A DNA stretch of 64,000 nucleotides, taken from assembly GCF_019972315.1 (NCBI RefSeq), contig NZ_BLIZ01000001.1, positions 2,889,521 through 2,953,520 on the forward strand. The letters run 5' to 3'. Below are positions 1 through 10,600 of the stretch, piece by piece. The notes beneath the pieces are model-generated. The model saw only the letters and a list, made by a program, of their open reading frames with translations, was not told where the DNA came from and did not search any database. Both the position numbers and the translations under genes were made by a program. The stretch comes from Geobacter sp. AOG1 (lineage in GTDB: Bacteria; Desulfobacterota; Desulfuromonadia; Geobacterales; Geobacteraceae). The first letter of the stretch is position 1; each line of letters starts with the position of its first letter.

Positions 1-3000
1 CGGACAGGATCTACCCGATTCCGGCATTCGATCCGGCGGCACGGGAACGGCAAGAGGAAGTTTTGCGCGCAACCGAAGCAGCCCAGCCCGCCATCGGCGC
101 GGTGAGCCTCGGTGCCCTGCGGATACTGGAATCATTCGGCCTCGCCCCCGAGGCGGTGGCCGGGCACAGTTACGGTGAACTGACCGCCCTCTGCGCCGGC
201 GGTCGCTTCGACGAATCTGCACTCCATGGCCTTTCCCGCCTGCGTGGCCGCCTCATGGGCGCCGGCGCCGGCGACAAGGGGGGAATGCTGGCCGTTCCCG
301 CCCCCCTGGCAACAATAGAGCAGATACTCGCCGAGGAAAAAATCGATCTTGTCATTGCCAACCGGAATGCCCCGGCCCAGGCCGTGCTGTCCGGCAGCAG
401 CGCCGAAATCGACCGGGCCGCGACCATTTTCGCCGCCCGCAAACTCACATGCAAGCGGTTGCCGGTGGCTGCCGCCTTCCATAGCGCCCTGGTCGCCGAT
501 GCCGCCGCACCATTCCTGACCGAGCTGGCAGACATCGACCTCTCTCCCGGTAATCTTCCGGTCTATGCCAACACCACAGCAGCTCCCTACCCCGCCGATC
601 CTGCTGCTGCGAAAGAGCTCCTCGCCGGCCAACTGGCCCGCCCGGTGGAATTTGTCGCGGAAATCGAGGCAATGTATGCCGCCGGCATCCGGACCTTCGT
701 CGAAGTCGGTCCCGGCGCCCGCCTATCCGGACTGATCGACGGGATCCTCGGCGAGCGCGACCATGTCGCCGTTGCCATCGATGCCTCCTCCGGCAGACGC
801 GCCGGCATAGCCGATCTGGCACGCGCCCTGGCCCAGCTTGCCGTCCTCGGTTACGGCGTACGGCTTACCGCTTGGGACGAAACGTACCGACCCCCGGTAT
901 CGTCCACAACAAAAAAACCGGCCATGACCATTCCGCTCTGCGGCGCCAACTACATGCAGCCCAAGCCTGCACGCCCGCCGGTGGCGCCGAAGCCTGCTGT
1001 CGCTAGCGCATCACCCGCACCCCACGCCACTGCACCCCCCCTTGCGGCCGTTCCATCGGCAACTTCAGCAGTTCCCCAGGGAATGCTTGCCGAATCGCTC
1101 CGGGTCACCCGTGAAAGCATGGTACTGCTGCAGAAGATGCAGGAGGAGACCGCCATGCTCCACCGCCGGTTCCTGGAAGGGCAGGAAACGGCGAGCAGAA
1201 CCTTCCAGACGCTTCTGGAAAGCCAGCGCCAGATTCTTATGGGAGGAATCGTCGCTCCGGCTGCACCGTTCGTTCCCGTCCAACCGACCACCATGGTTAC
1301 ACCTCCCCCCGTGGTGATGCCGGCATCCCCCCCTGTCTCCGAAGCGGTCCCCTCACCGGTCGCCATGCCGGTTACAGCTCCCGCCACTTCCAGCAACCGG
1401 GTGGCCGAAACCCTGCTGGCGGTGGTAAGCGAGAAGACCGGCTATCCCGTCGAGATGCTCGACCTGGAGATGGGGATGGATGCGGATCTGGGGATCGACT
1501 CCATCAAACGGGTCGAGATCCTCTCCACTCTCCAGGAACGCCTCCCCGGCGCACCGGCCATCGGCCCTGAACACCTGGGGTCCCTCCGCACCCTGGGAGA
1601 GATTGCCCGCCACCTGGGTGCGGGTGCCGCACCGGTAGCTGCGGCTGTTCCTGCACCGGCTACCGTGAACAATGTCGCCGAAACCCTGCTGGCGGTGGTG
1701 AGCGAGAAGACCGGCTATCCCGTCGAGATGCTTGACCTGGAGATGGGGATGGATGCGGATCTGGGGATCGACTCCATCAAACGGGTCGAGATCCTCTCCA
1801 CTCTCCAGGAACGCCTCCCCGGCGCACCGGCCATCGGCCCTGAACACCTGGGGTCCCTTCGCACCCTGGGAGAGATCGCCCGCCACCTGGGTGCGGGTGC
1901 CGCACCGGTAGCTGCGGCTGTTCCTGCACCGGCTACCGTGAACAATGTCGCCGAAACCCTGCTGGCGGTGGTGAGCGAGAAGACCGGCTATCCCGTCGAG
2001 ATGCTCGACCTGGAGATGGGGATGGATGCGGATCTGGGGATCGACTCCATCAAACGGGTCGAGATCCTCTCCACTCTCCAGGAACGCCTCCCCGGCGCAC
2101 CGGCCATCGGCCCTGAACACCTGGGGTCCCTTCGCACCCTGGGAGAGATCGCCCGCCACCTGGGTGCGGGTGCCGCACCGGCGTCCGAGCCAAGTTCTCT
2201 CCCGGTCACGCCCGTTGCCGACACCGGCGTACCGGCAGACGCTGCGAAACCCGCTCTCTCCGTATCTCCCATCGGGCGAAGCACCATTGTCCCGGTCCCC
2301 CTGGACACGAACGATTCAACCATATCAGTGGCGGCCGGAGGAGAATTCTGGGTTGTCGACGACGGTTCTCCCTTTACGACAGAGCTCTGCGCCATCCTCC
2401 GTGATCGCGGGGTCACCTCCCGCCTGGTCTCTACCCACGAGCAGTCTCTCCACTCCCCAGCTCTTCTATCGGGACTGGTCGTAACCGCTCCGTTCCTGGG
2501 AACCGACGACCTGTTCCTCGAAGAGGCATTTCTCCTTCTGCAAGGTGCCGCGCCGGCCCTGCGTCAGGCGGGAACCGCAGGAGGTGCTCTCTTTGCAACC
2601 ATATCGCGTCTCGATGGCGCGTTCGGTGCCGCGCCGGACGGGCAACTTTCCGATCCGCTCTCCGGCGGACTTGCCGGACTCGCCAAGACTGCCAGTCACG
2701 AATGGCCGGAAGTTGCCTGCAGGGCCATCGACCTGGGTCAGTTCGCCGATCCGGCAGCGGCAGCCTGCGCCGTTGCCGATGAACTTTTCCGCTCCGGACC
2801 GCTGGAGGTGGGACTTACCCCCGAAGGCCGTTCAACCCTCGCCCTGACCAATTTGCCGGCAGCCCCGGTTCCGTCAGCAATCCCCGTCGACAAGGGGGAT
2901 TTGGTCGTCATAACCGGCGGCGGGAGGGGTGTGACGGCAGCGGCGGCAATCGCTTTTGCTGAAGCATGCCAGCCGGTTCTTCTCATCCTGGGAAGAAGTG

Positions 3001-4628
3001 CGGCACCGTCAACGGAGCCGGAGTGGCTCCTGAACCTCACGGAAGAGCCGCGTATCAAGCGGGCCATTCTGGAGCAGGCAGGGGGAAAACTCCATCCCCG
3101 GGAGATCGAGGAACGCTTCCGGACGGTGATTGCCGGCCGTGAGCTCTCCGCCACCATGGCCAGGATCGAGGCGGCAGGGGGCCGGGCACTCTACCGCTCA
3201 GTGGACATCCGTGACGGGGCGGCAGTCGGTGCCGTTATCGAGGAAATCCGCCGGGAATACGGGCCGGTTCGGGGAATCGTCCACGGTGCGGGGGTACTGG
3301 CCGACCGTCTCATCGTCGACAAGTCGCGAGAGCAGTTCACTGCCGTCTACGGCACCAAGGTTGACGGACTCCGTGCCCTTCTGGCCGCTACCCGTGATGA
3401 CAGCCTCCGTTTCATCGCCCTCTTCTCCTCGACCACAGGCCGCTTCGGACGGACCGGTCAGGTGGACTACGCGGTCGCCAACGAGGTACTCAACAAGCTC
3501 GCCCAGGTGGAAATGCGGCGCCGACCGGCCTGCCGGACGGTGAGCATCAACTGGGGCCCCTGGGACGGCGGCATGGTGACACCGGCCCTCAAAAAGGTCT
3601 TTACCGGCGAGGGGATCGGTCTCATCGGCCTTGCAGAAGGGGGAGATTTTCTCGTCAGGGAAATCGCCGCATCGGACGGCCCGGTCGAGGTAGTCGCCCT
3701 TGCTACGGCTCCTGGTTCGCCGGCAACCGTCCAGACCGCAGTACGTTCGAAGAACCTCACCGAAGCGCTGACCCTTACCCTGACCGTGGATGACTACCCC
3801 TTCCTCCGCTCCCACGTCCTCGACGGCAAGGCGGTCCTCCCCATGGCAGTGATCGTGGAGTGGCTGGCCCACGGTGCGCTCCACGGCAATCCGGGCTTCC
3901 GTTTCCATGGTTTCAACGACCTGCGCATCTGCAAGGGGGTCGTCTTCGACCAGTCGACCCCCTGCACCATTCAGCTCATGGCAGGGCGCGCCGAAAAGCG
4001 TGAATCGTTCCATCTGGTACCGGTCGAGCTCCACAGCACGGGCAAAAACGGGCAGACGGTCCTCAATGCACGGGCCGAGATCGTCCTGGCGACACGGCTC
4101 ACCGAGGGAATCAGATCCATCATCGAGCTCCCCACGACCCCCTACGCCCTTCATAATGGCAAACTGTACGACCGGGAACGGCTGTTCCACGGCCCCGACC
4201 TGCACGGCATCGAGCAGGTCGACGGCTGCTCGGCTAAGGGGATTGCCGCTTCCGTCAAAATCGCGCCCCCCCCATCAAGCTGGATGAAACACCCACTCCG
4301 GAGCGCCTGGCTCACCGATCCCCTGGTTATCGACAGCGCATTCCAGCTCATGATTCTCTGGAGTTTCGAGCGCTTCGGAGCCGGTTCCCTTCCTTGTTAT
4401 GCCGGCCGCTACCGGCAGTTCCAGGAAGCCTTTCCCGAAGAGGGTGTCCAGGTCGTCATTCGTGTGACCGCCGAACGCGAACACGGTGCCACTGCCGACA
4501 TGGAGTTTCTGGATCGTCATTCGGGAAAACTCGTCGCTCGGCTGGAAGGGTACGAATGCGTCATAGATCCCTCTCTGGAGCGCGCTTTCCAGCGTAACCA
4601 GCTATCGCAGGAACGGGGAGCCGCCTGA
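1..4628 (+). CDS. pfaA: PfaA-type PUFA synthase, 5' end cut by window edge (AT-ACP-ACP-ACP-KR-DH)
   Basis: This is an iterative polyketide-type synthase subunit that builds polyunsaturated acyl chains in the cytoplasm. The open frame already runs at base 3, so the N-terminal ketosynthase expected in PfaA lies outside the window; about 1541 residues are visible. Domains in order are: acyltransferase with the GHSYGE nucleophile motif near 163-180; a Pro/Ala-rich linker at about 900-1390; three ACP domains, each with the LGIDSIKR phosphopantetheine motif; a ketoreductase with the TGGGRGVTAA nucleotide-binding loop near 2915 and a YAVAN active-site motif near 3468; and a C-terminal hot-dog dehydratase with SHVLDGKAVLPM near 3810. 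The order matches PfaA. It is followed after 3 bases by the PfaC-like gene, so the two are surely co-translated. The three ACPs are almost identical at DNA level, which is unusual even for PUFA synthases. Confidence 0.93.
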   Translation, partial: DRIYPIPAFDPAARERQEEVLRATEAAQPAIGAVSLGALRILESFGLAPEAVAGHSYGELTALCAGGRFDESALHGLSRLRGRLMGAGAGDKGGMLAVPAPLATIEQILAEEKIDLVIANRNAPAQAVLSGSSAEIDRAATIFAARKLTCKRLPVAAAFHSALVADAAAPFLTELADIDLSPGNLPVYANTTAAPYPADPAAAKELLAGQLARPVEFVAEIEAMYAAGIRTFVEVGPGARLSGLIDGILGERDHVAVAIDASSGRRAGIADLARALAQLAVLGYGVRLTAWDETYRPPVSSTTKKPAMTIPLCGANYMQPKPARPPVAPKPAVASASPAPHATAPPLAAVPSATSAVPQGMLAESLRVTRESMVLLQKMQEETAMLHRRFLEGQETASRTFQTLLESQRQILMGGIVAPAAPFVPVQPTTMVTPPPVVMPASPPVSEAVPSPVAMPVTAPATSSNRVAETLLAVVSEKTGYPVEMLDLEMGMDADLGIDSIKRVEILSTLQERLPGAPAIGPEHLGSLRTLGEIARHLGAGAAPVAAAVPAPATVNNVAETLLAVVSEKTGYPVEMLDLEMGMDADLGIDSIKRVEILSTLQERLPGAPAIGPEHLGSLRTLGEIARHLGAGAAPVAAAVPAPATVNNVAETLLAVVSEKTGYPVEMLDLEMGMDADLGIDSIKRVEILSTLQERLPGAPAIGPEHLGSLRTLGEIARHLGAGAAPASEPSSLPVTPVADTGVPADAAKPALSVSPIGRSTIVPVPLDTNDSTISVAAGGEFWVVDDGSPFTTELCAILRDRGVTSRLVSTHEQSLHSPALLSGLVVTAPFLGTDDLFLEEAFLLLQGAAPALRQAGTAGGALFATISRLDGAFGAAPDGQLSDPLSGGLAGLAKTASHEWPEVACRAIDLGQFADPAAAACAVADELFRSGPLEVGLTPEGRSTLALTNLPAAPVPSAIPVDKGDLVVITGGGRGVTAAAAIAFAEACQPVLLILGRSAAPSTEPEWLLNLTEEPRIKRAILEQAGGKLHPREIEERFRTVIAGRELSATMARIEAAGGRALYRSVDIRDGAAVGAVIEEIRREYGPVRGIVHGAGVLADRLIVDKSREQFTAVYGTKVDGLRALLAATRDDSLRFIALFSSTTGRFGRTGQVDYAVANEVLNKLAQVEMRRRPACRTVSINWGPWDGGMVTPALKKVFTGEGIGLIGLAEGGDFLVREIAASDGPVEVVALATAPGSPATVQTAVRSKNLTEALTLTLTVDDYPFLRSHVLDGKAVLPMAVIVEWLAHGALHGNPGFRFHGFNDLRICKGVVFDQSTPCTIQLMAGRAEKRESFHLVPVELHSTGKNGQTVLNARAEIVLATRLTEGIRSIIELPTTPYALHNGKLYDRERLFHGPDLHGIEQVDGCSAKGIAASVKIAPPPSSWMKHPLRSAWLTDPLVIDSAFQLMILWSFERFGAGSLPCYAGRYRQFQEAFPEEGVQVVIRVTAEREHGATADMEFLDRHSGKLVARLEGYECVIDPSLERAFQRNQLSQERGAA
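1401..2180 (+). repeat. three tandem 273-bp direct repeats encoding ACP domains
   Basis: Units start at 1401, 1674 and 1947, exactly 273 bp (91 codons) apart. They differ by only a handful of bases, for example GTGGCC/GTCGCC at the unit start and GGTAAG/GGTGAG shortly after. Each encodes one carrier domain with the serine in GIDS. Such near-identity implies recent duplication or ongoing gene conversion, and copy number could change by slippage or unequal crossing-over. Confidence 0.95.
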
Positions 4629-4631
4629 CCT

Positions 4632-7600
4632 ATGCAGCATGCTCCATCAGTGGCGATCGTCGGGATAGGAGGCATCTTTCCCGATGCACCGGATCTCGAA
4701 CGTTTCTGGAACAATATCCGCACTAGCTGCAGCGCTATGCGGGACGTCCCCCCGGGGAGATGGCTTCTCTCCGCCGACGCTGCCTTCGGGGAGGAAGTGG
4801 GCGCACCGGACCGCGTTTATTCGCGGCGCGGCTGCTTCATAGACGAACTCCCCCCCCCGTCGGAGCTGGACGGCCTCTCCATCGACCGGGAGCTCCTAGC
4901 CGGCCTTGATCCCCAGTTTCATCTCCTGCTCCATGCGGGAAAACGGGCGTTCGAAGACGGTATCACGGATCAACTCGACCGTACCCGTGTTGGCGTCATC
5001 ATCGGCAACCTGGCCCTGCCGAGCGAGAAGTCCGCTGCCTTGACCCGCCAGTGGCTGGGAAGGACGTTCGAAGAGAAACTTCTCGGCAAGTCTCGCGACC
5101 ATACAGCGACCGAACCCCTCAACCGCTACGTCGCCGGCCTTCCCGCCGGCATTCTCGCCCATGCCCTCGGTCTCGGAGGGGGGAGTTGCACCCTCGACGC
5201 CGCCTGTGCCTCTTCTCTTTACGCCATCAAGCTCGCCGCCGACGAACTCCTTGCCGGCCGGGCCGACGCAATGCTGACCGGCGGTCTTTCCCGCCCCGAT
5301 CCCCTCTACACCCAAATGGGCTTCTCCCAGCTGCGCGCCCTTTCCAAGCGGGGCATCTGTTCCCCCTTCGATGCCGCCGGCGATGGTCTCGTGGTCGGCG
5401 AAGGTGCCGGCCTGTTCCTTCTCAAGAGAACCGAGGATGCCCTGGCCCATGGTGACAGGATCTACGGCGTCATCCGGGGGATCGGGCTTGCCAACGATGT
5501 GGGGGGAAGCCTGCTCGCCCCCATGTCCGAAGGACAGCTGCGTGCCATGCGCGCCGCCTATGAAACGGCGGGATGGAATCCCGGCGACGTGGATCTCATC
5601 GAGTGCCATGCCACCGGGACGCCTGTCGGGGATGCAACCGAAGTGGCCAGCCTCCGGGAGCTCTGGGGGGAAACCCCGCCAGCGGCAGAGCGTTGCGTCA
5701 TCGGCTCGGTCAAGTCCAACATCGGTCACCTCCTCACCGCCGCCGGCGCTGCCGCCCTGACGAAGGTCCTTCTCGCCATGGCAGAGGGAACGCTCCCCCC
5801 GACTGCCGGCTTCACAGCCCCCCAGCCGGCAATGGACCTTGAAAACTCACCGTTTCGCGTCCTGACCGGCAGTACCCCCTGGCACCGTCGAGGCGACGGT
5901 ATCCCCCGGCGGGCGGCGGTCAGCGCATTCGGCTTCGGCGGCATCAATGCCCACCTGCTCGTGGAGGAATGGCTGCCCGGCACGGGAGATTCCCTTCGCG
6001 CTTCGGTCTCCTCCACGCCACCACCTCGCCCACCCATTGCCGTTGTCGGCATGGATGCACGCTTCGGACCTTGGCAGTCACTCCGTGCCTTCCAGGAGCG
6101 GGTCCTCGGCGGCGATTCCGACAGGATGCCCGTCGCCGTCCCCTCCCGCAGGTGGTGGGGTGCGGAAGAGAGTTCCTGGTTCCGGGAGGAAGGCTATCAC
6201 CGGACCCCTTTCAACGGCTACTTTCAGGACGACGTGGCGGTTGCCGCAGAACAGTTCCGGATACCGCCGCGGGAGATCGAGGAGATGCTTCCCCAGCAGC
6301 TTCTCATGCTCAATGCGGCTGCGGGGGCCCTGACCGATGCGGGTATGAACCGTGAGGACAATCTCCACGCCGGGGTATTCATCGGTATCGCCCTCGATCT
6401 CAATTCGACCAACTTCAGCTTCCGCTGGTCCCTTGCCGAAAGATCGACGGAGTGGGGGAAGGAACTGAGTCACGACGATCTTCAGCCCGAAGAGGCGGCC
6501 GAATGGACCGCGTCGCTTCGCGATGCTGCCGGGCCGCCCCTTACTGCCAACAGGACCATGGGGGCGCTCGGAAGCGTGGTGGCAAGCCGTATCGCACGTG
6601 AATTCCGGGTTGGCGGCCCCAGCTTCACCCTTTCGAACGAGGAAAATTCCGGTATCCGGGCACTGGAAGCTGCTACTCGGCTTCTTCAGGCAGGGGAAAT
6701 CGACAAGGCGCTCGTAGGTGCCGTCGATCTTGCAGGTGACCTGCGCGCGGTCCTCGGACAGCACGGAGTACGTCCTTACTCACTCTCCGGTCGGGGTCTC
6801 CCCTTCGACACCCATGCCGATGGAGGCATTATCGGCGAAGGCGCGGCGGCGGTCGTCCTCAAGCGGCTCGAAGATGCCGAACGGGATGGAGATCGCATCT
6901 ACGCGGTCATTCGCGGGGTCGGGTCCGCCGGCGGTGATACGGTGACTCCCGGCGTAAGCACCTATCGGCACGCCCTGGAACGGGCCTACGCCGATGCCGG
7001 TGTTGCGCCATCGACGGTCGGCCTGCTGGAAGCCCATAGTAGCGGCAACCCGGTCGAGGACCGAATGGAAGCCCAGGCTCTGGAGACATTCTTCGGAGAA
7101 CTGCACCTTCCTGAACGTTCCTGCGCCCTCTCCAGCGTGGCGGGCGACATTGGCCAGACCGGGGCCGCCTCCGGTTTCGCCTCCTTCATCCGGGGGTGCA
7201 TCGCCCTTCACCAGGAGATCATCCCCCCCTGCCGCGGCGTGGAAAATCCCCTTCCCGGCCTCGCCGGCAACAGTCCGTTCTATCTCCCCCCCACCCCCCG
7301 CTACTGGCTCCGCAACCGGGCCGACGGACCGCGGCGAGCTGGCATCAGCACCTTCGGAGTTGACGGCACCTGTTGCCACGTTGTCCTCGAGGGATGGGAA
7401 AACAGAACCGGCAACGCCGAACCGGAGCGTATCACCCCCGTCGACCTGGGGACCGAATTTCTCTTTACCCTGACGGGAAACACTCCGGAAGAGATTAAAC
7501 AAAAACTTGAACTATTGGCACACAACATCCGGGAAAACAACAACTCGAACCTCTCCGTCCCGGCCCGTGAATGGCACGGCCGTGAAGCAGCCACTCCAGC

Positions 7601-10600
7601 CGGCGTGCTTGCCCTGGCACTGGTCGCCCGAAACCGGGAGGAACTCACTGCGCTCATTCACCAGGGGAATCAGACCCTCGCTTCCGGCAGCATCGTTTCC
7701 ACCCTCTCCCCACTCCTCCGTGACCGGTTGTTTTACTCCCCGACCCCGCTGGGGAACGACGGGAAGATCGCCTTCATCTTCCCTGGTTCGGGGAACCACT
7801 ACCACGGCATGGCACTGGAACTCTCCGCCCGCTGGCCCGAGGTATTCCGGCATCAGGACCGGGACAACCTCAACCTCCGGCGTCAGTTCCAGCCTGAGCT
7901 CTTCTGGAACGGGCCGCTCTCCGCAGAAATAGACGACCACCGTGCCGTCATCTTCGGCCAGGTAGCCACCGGCTGCGCAGTCAGCGATGTTGTCCGCAGC
8001 TTCGGCATTCAACCGGCCGCGGCCATCGGTTACAGCCTCGGCGAATCGGCCGCCCTGTTCGCCATGGGCGCCTGGCGCGACCGGGATGGCATGCTGTCGC
8101 GGATGCAGGCGTCAACCCTCTTCACCCGTGATCTTGCCGGTGAGTGCCGCGCGGCCCAGCGGGCCTGGAAGCTGAAAGAGGGAGCCGCCGTCGACTGGAG
8201 TATCGGCGTGGTGGAAGCCTCCGCCCGCGAAGTCCGCCAGGCCCTTCGCTCCACGGCCCGCGTCTACCTCCTCATCGTCAACACCCCCGATGAGTGTGTC
8301 ATCGGCGGCGACGCCAAAGGGGTCAAGCGGCTCGTCGCCATGCTCGGCTGCAGGTTCTTTCCGCTGCACGGGGTCACCACGGTTCACTGCGAGGTAGCAC
8401 AGGAGGATGCAGCCCCCTATCGGGAGCTGCATCTTTTCCCGACCGTGCCACCGCGGGGGATCACCTTCTACAGCGGCGCAAAGGGGCGTTCCTACGAACT
8501 GAACCGGGAGAGCGCCGCCGACTCCATCCTCGCCCAGGCTCTCGATGGCATCGATTACCCCGCTGTCATCGAATCTGCCTACGATGACGGCATCCGGATT
8601 TTCCTCGAAATGGGGCCGGGAAGCTCATGCAGCCGGATGATCGGCCGTATCCTCGACGGCCGCCCCCACCTTGCCCGGTCGGCCTGTTTTTCGGGCCAGG
8701 ACACGGTATCCTCCGTCCTGCGCCTTTTGGGGAACCTGGCAGCGGAGCGGGTGCCGGTGGACCTCGCCCCCCTCTATACGGCACAGCCGCTGCAGGTTCA
8801 GACCTCGCGACCGGATCACCTCATTCGTGTCCGGACAGGTGGTGCGCCGTTTCAGCCATCTCTCCCCATCCGCCGTCCCCAGCCAGCGACGTCTCTGCCC
8901 AAGGATGCGGCAACCGCCAGAGAGCCGGCTCCAACGGTGACAAGACCTGCTGCACCACCTCGCGCATCCGCTTCCGTTCCGTTCATGCAGGATGCACTTC
9001 AACCGGTGTTCGAGGAATTTGCCGCCGCCCAGGAGGCACGCACCAAGGCACACGAGGCCTATTTGAACTTCAGCGACGGTCTGGCCAGGACCATGGCGGA
9101 CACCATAGCGTTCCAGCTCTCCATCCAGCAGGTCATTGAAGGTGCCGGGGCCACGGGGGATTGTGCCGTTGCCGGGGCACAGCCGTATGCACCTCCACCT
9201 CCGGCCGCAAACGTCGCCTTCACGCGGGAGATGTGCCTCGAATTCGCCCGGGGGAGTGTGGGGCGGATGCTCGGCCCGGATTTCGCCGAAGCCGACAGCT
9301 TCCCGACCCGGGTGCGGCTCCCCGACGAACCCCTCATGCTTGTCGACCGGATCGTCACGGTGGAGGGGAAGGCGAAATCCATGACCAACGGACGGGTGGT
9401 CACTGAGCACGACATCCACCCCAACGCTTGGTACCTGGACGGCAACCGGATACCCACCTGTATCGCCGTGGAAGCGGGTCAGGCGGACCTCTTCCTTTCC
9501 GGCTACCTGGGAATCGACTTCATAACCCGGGGAATGGCGGTCTACCGCCTCCTCGACGCAGTGGTGACCTTCCACCGCGGGCTCCCCGGTCCGGGGGAGA
9601 CCATCCACTACGACATCCGGATCGAGCGTTTCTTCCGCCAGGGCGAAACCCACCTCTTCCGCTTTCTCTTCGACGCCACGGTGAACGGCGAGCCGCTCCT
9701 CACCATGCGGGACGGCTGTGCCGGCTTCTTTTCCGCTGCAGAACTGGAAGCGGGCAAGGGGATCGTCCGGCCCTCCCTCGACCTCCGCCCCCGTACCGGC
9801 ATACGTCCCGCCGACTGGGAAGCGCTGGTCCCCATGGTACGGGAAAGCTACGATGCCGGGCAGCTGGACCGACTCCGGAAGGGTGAGCTGGCCGGCTGCT
9901 TTGGAAGCCCCTTCGCCGACCTCCCGGTAGTTCGCCCCCTTACCATCCCCGGCGGCAGGATGGAACTGGTCCACCGGGTCATGGAGCTTGATCCCGCCGG
10001 CGGACGCTACGGCATGGGGATCATCCGCGCCGAAGCCGACATCCGCCCCGACGACTGGTTCCTCACCTGCCATTTCGTCGATGACCGGGTCATGCCCGGC
10101 ACCCTCATGTACGAGTGCTGCATGCACACCCTGCGCATCTTCCTCCTCCGTATGGGATGGGTGGCGGAGTGCGACGAGGCGGCATGGGAGCCGGTTCCGG
10201 GGATTGCGAGCCAACTCCGCTGCCGGGGGCAGGTGCTGGAAACGACGAAGATCGCCGCCTACGAGGTGAGCATCCGGGAACTGGGATACCGCCCCGAGCC
10301 GTATGCCATTGTGGACGCCCTCATGTATGCCGACGGCAAACCGATCGTGGAGATCACCAACATGTCGGTCCGCCTGGTGGGGACGACAAAAGAACATCTG
10401 CTCGCCCTGTGGCGGGGTAGGACCGTTGCCGGTAGAGACGCCGCATACAATGTCTCTACGGTGCCTGGTGGAAAGAAGCCCGCCATCTATACCAAGGAAC
10501 AGATCCTCGCTTACAGCAATGGCAAGCCTTCCGAAGGGTTCGGCGAACCCTACCGGATATTCGACAGCGAACGGAAGATCGCCCGTCTCCCCGGCCCCCC

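Noticed and set aside
1353-2159. Long minus-strand open frame of 268 codons across the ACP repeats
   Set aside because: It is the antisense shadow of the repeated ACP codons; it repeats with the same 273-bp period and has no RBS.
3198-4205. 335-codon minus-strand open frame inside pfaA
   Set aside because: Antisense of the KR/DH domains, no recognisable motif.
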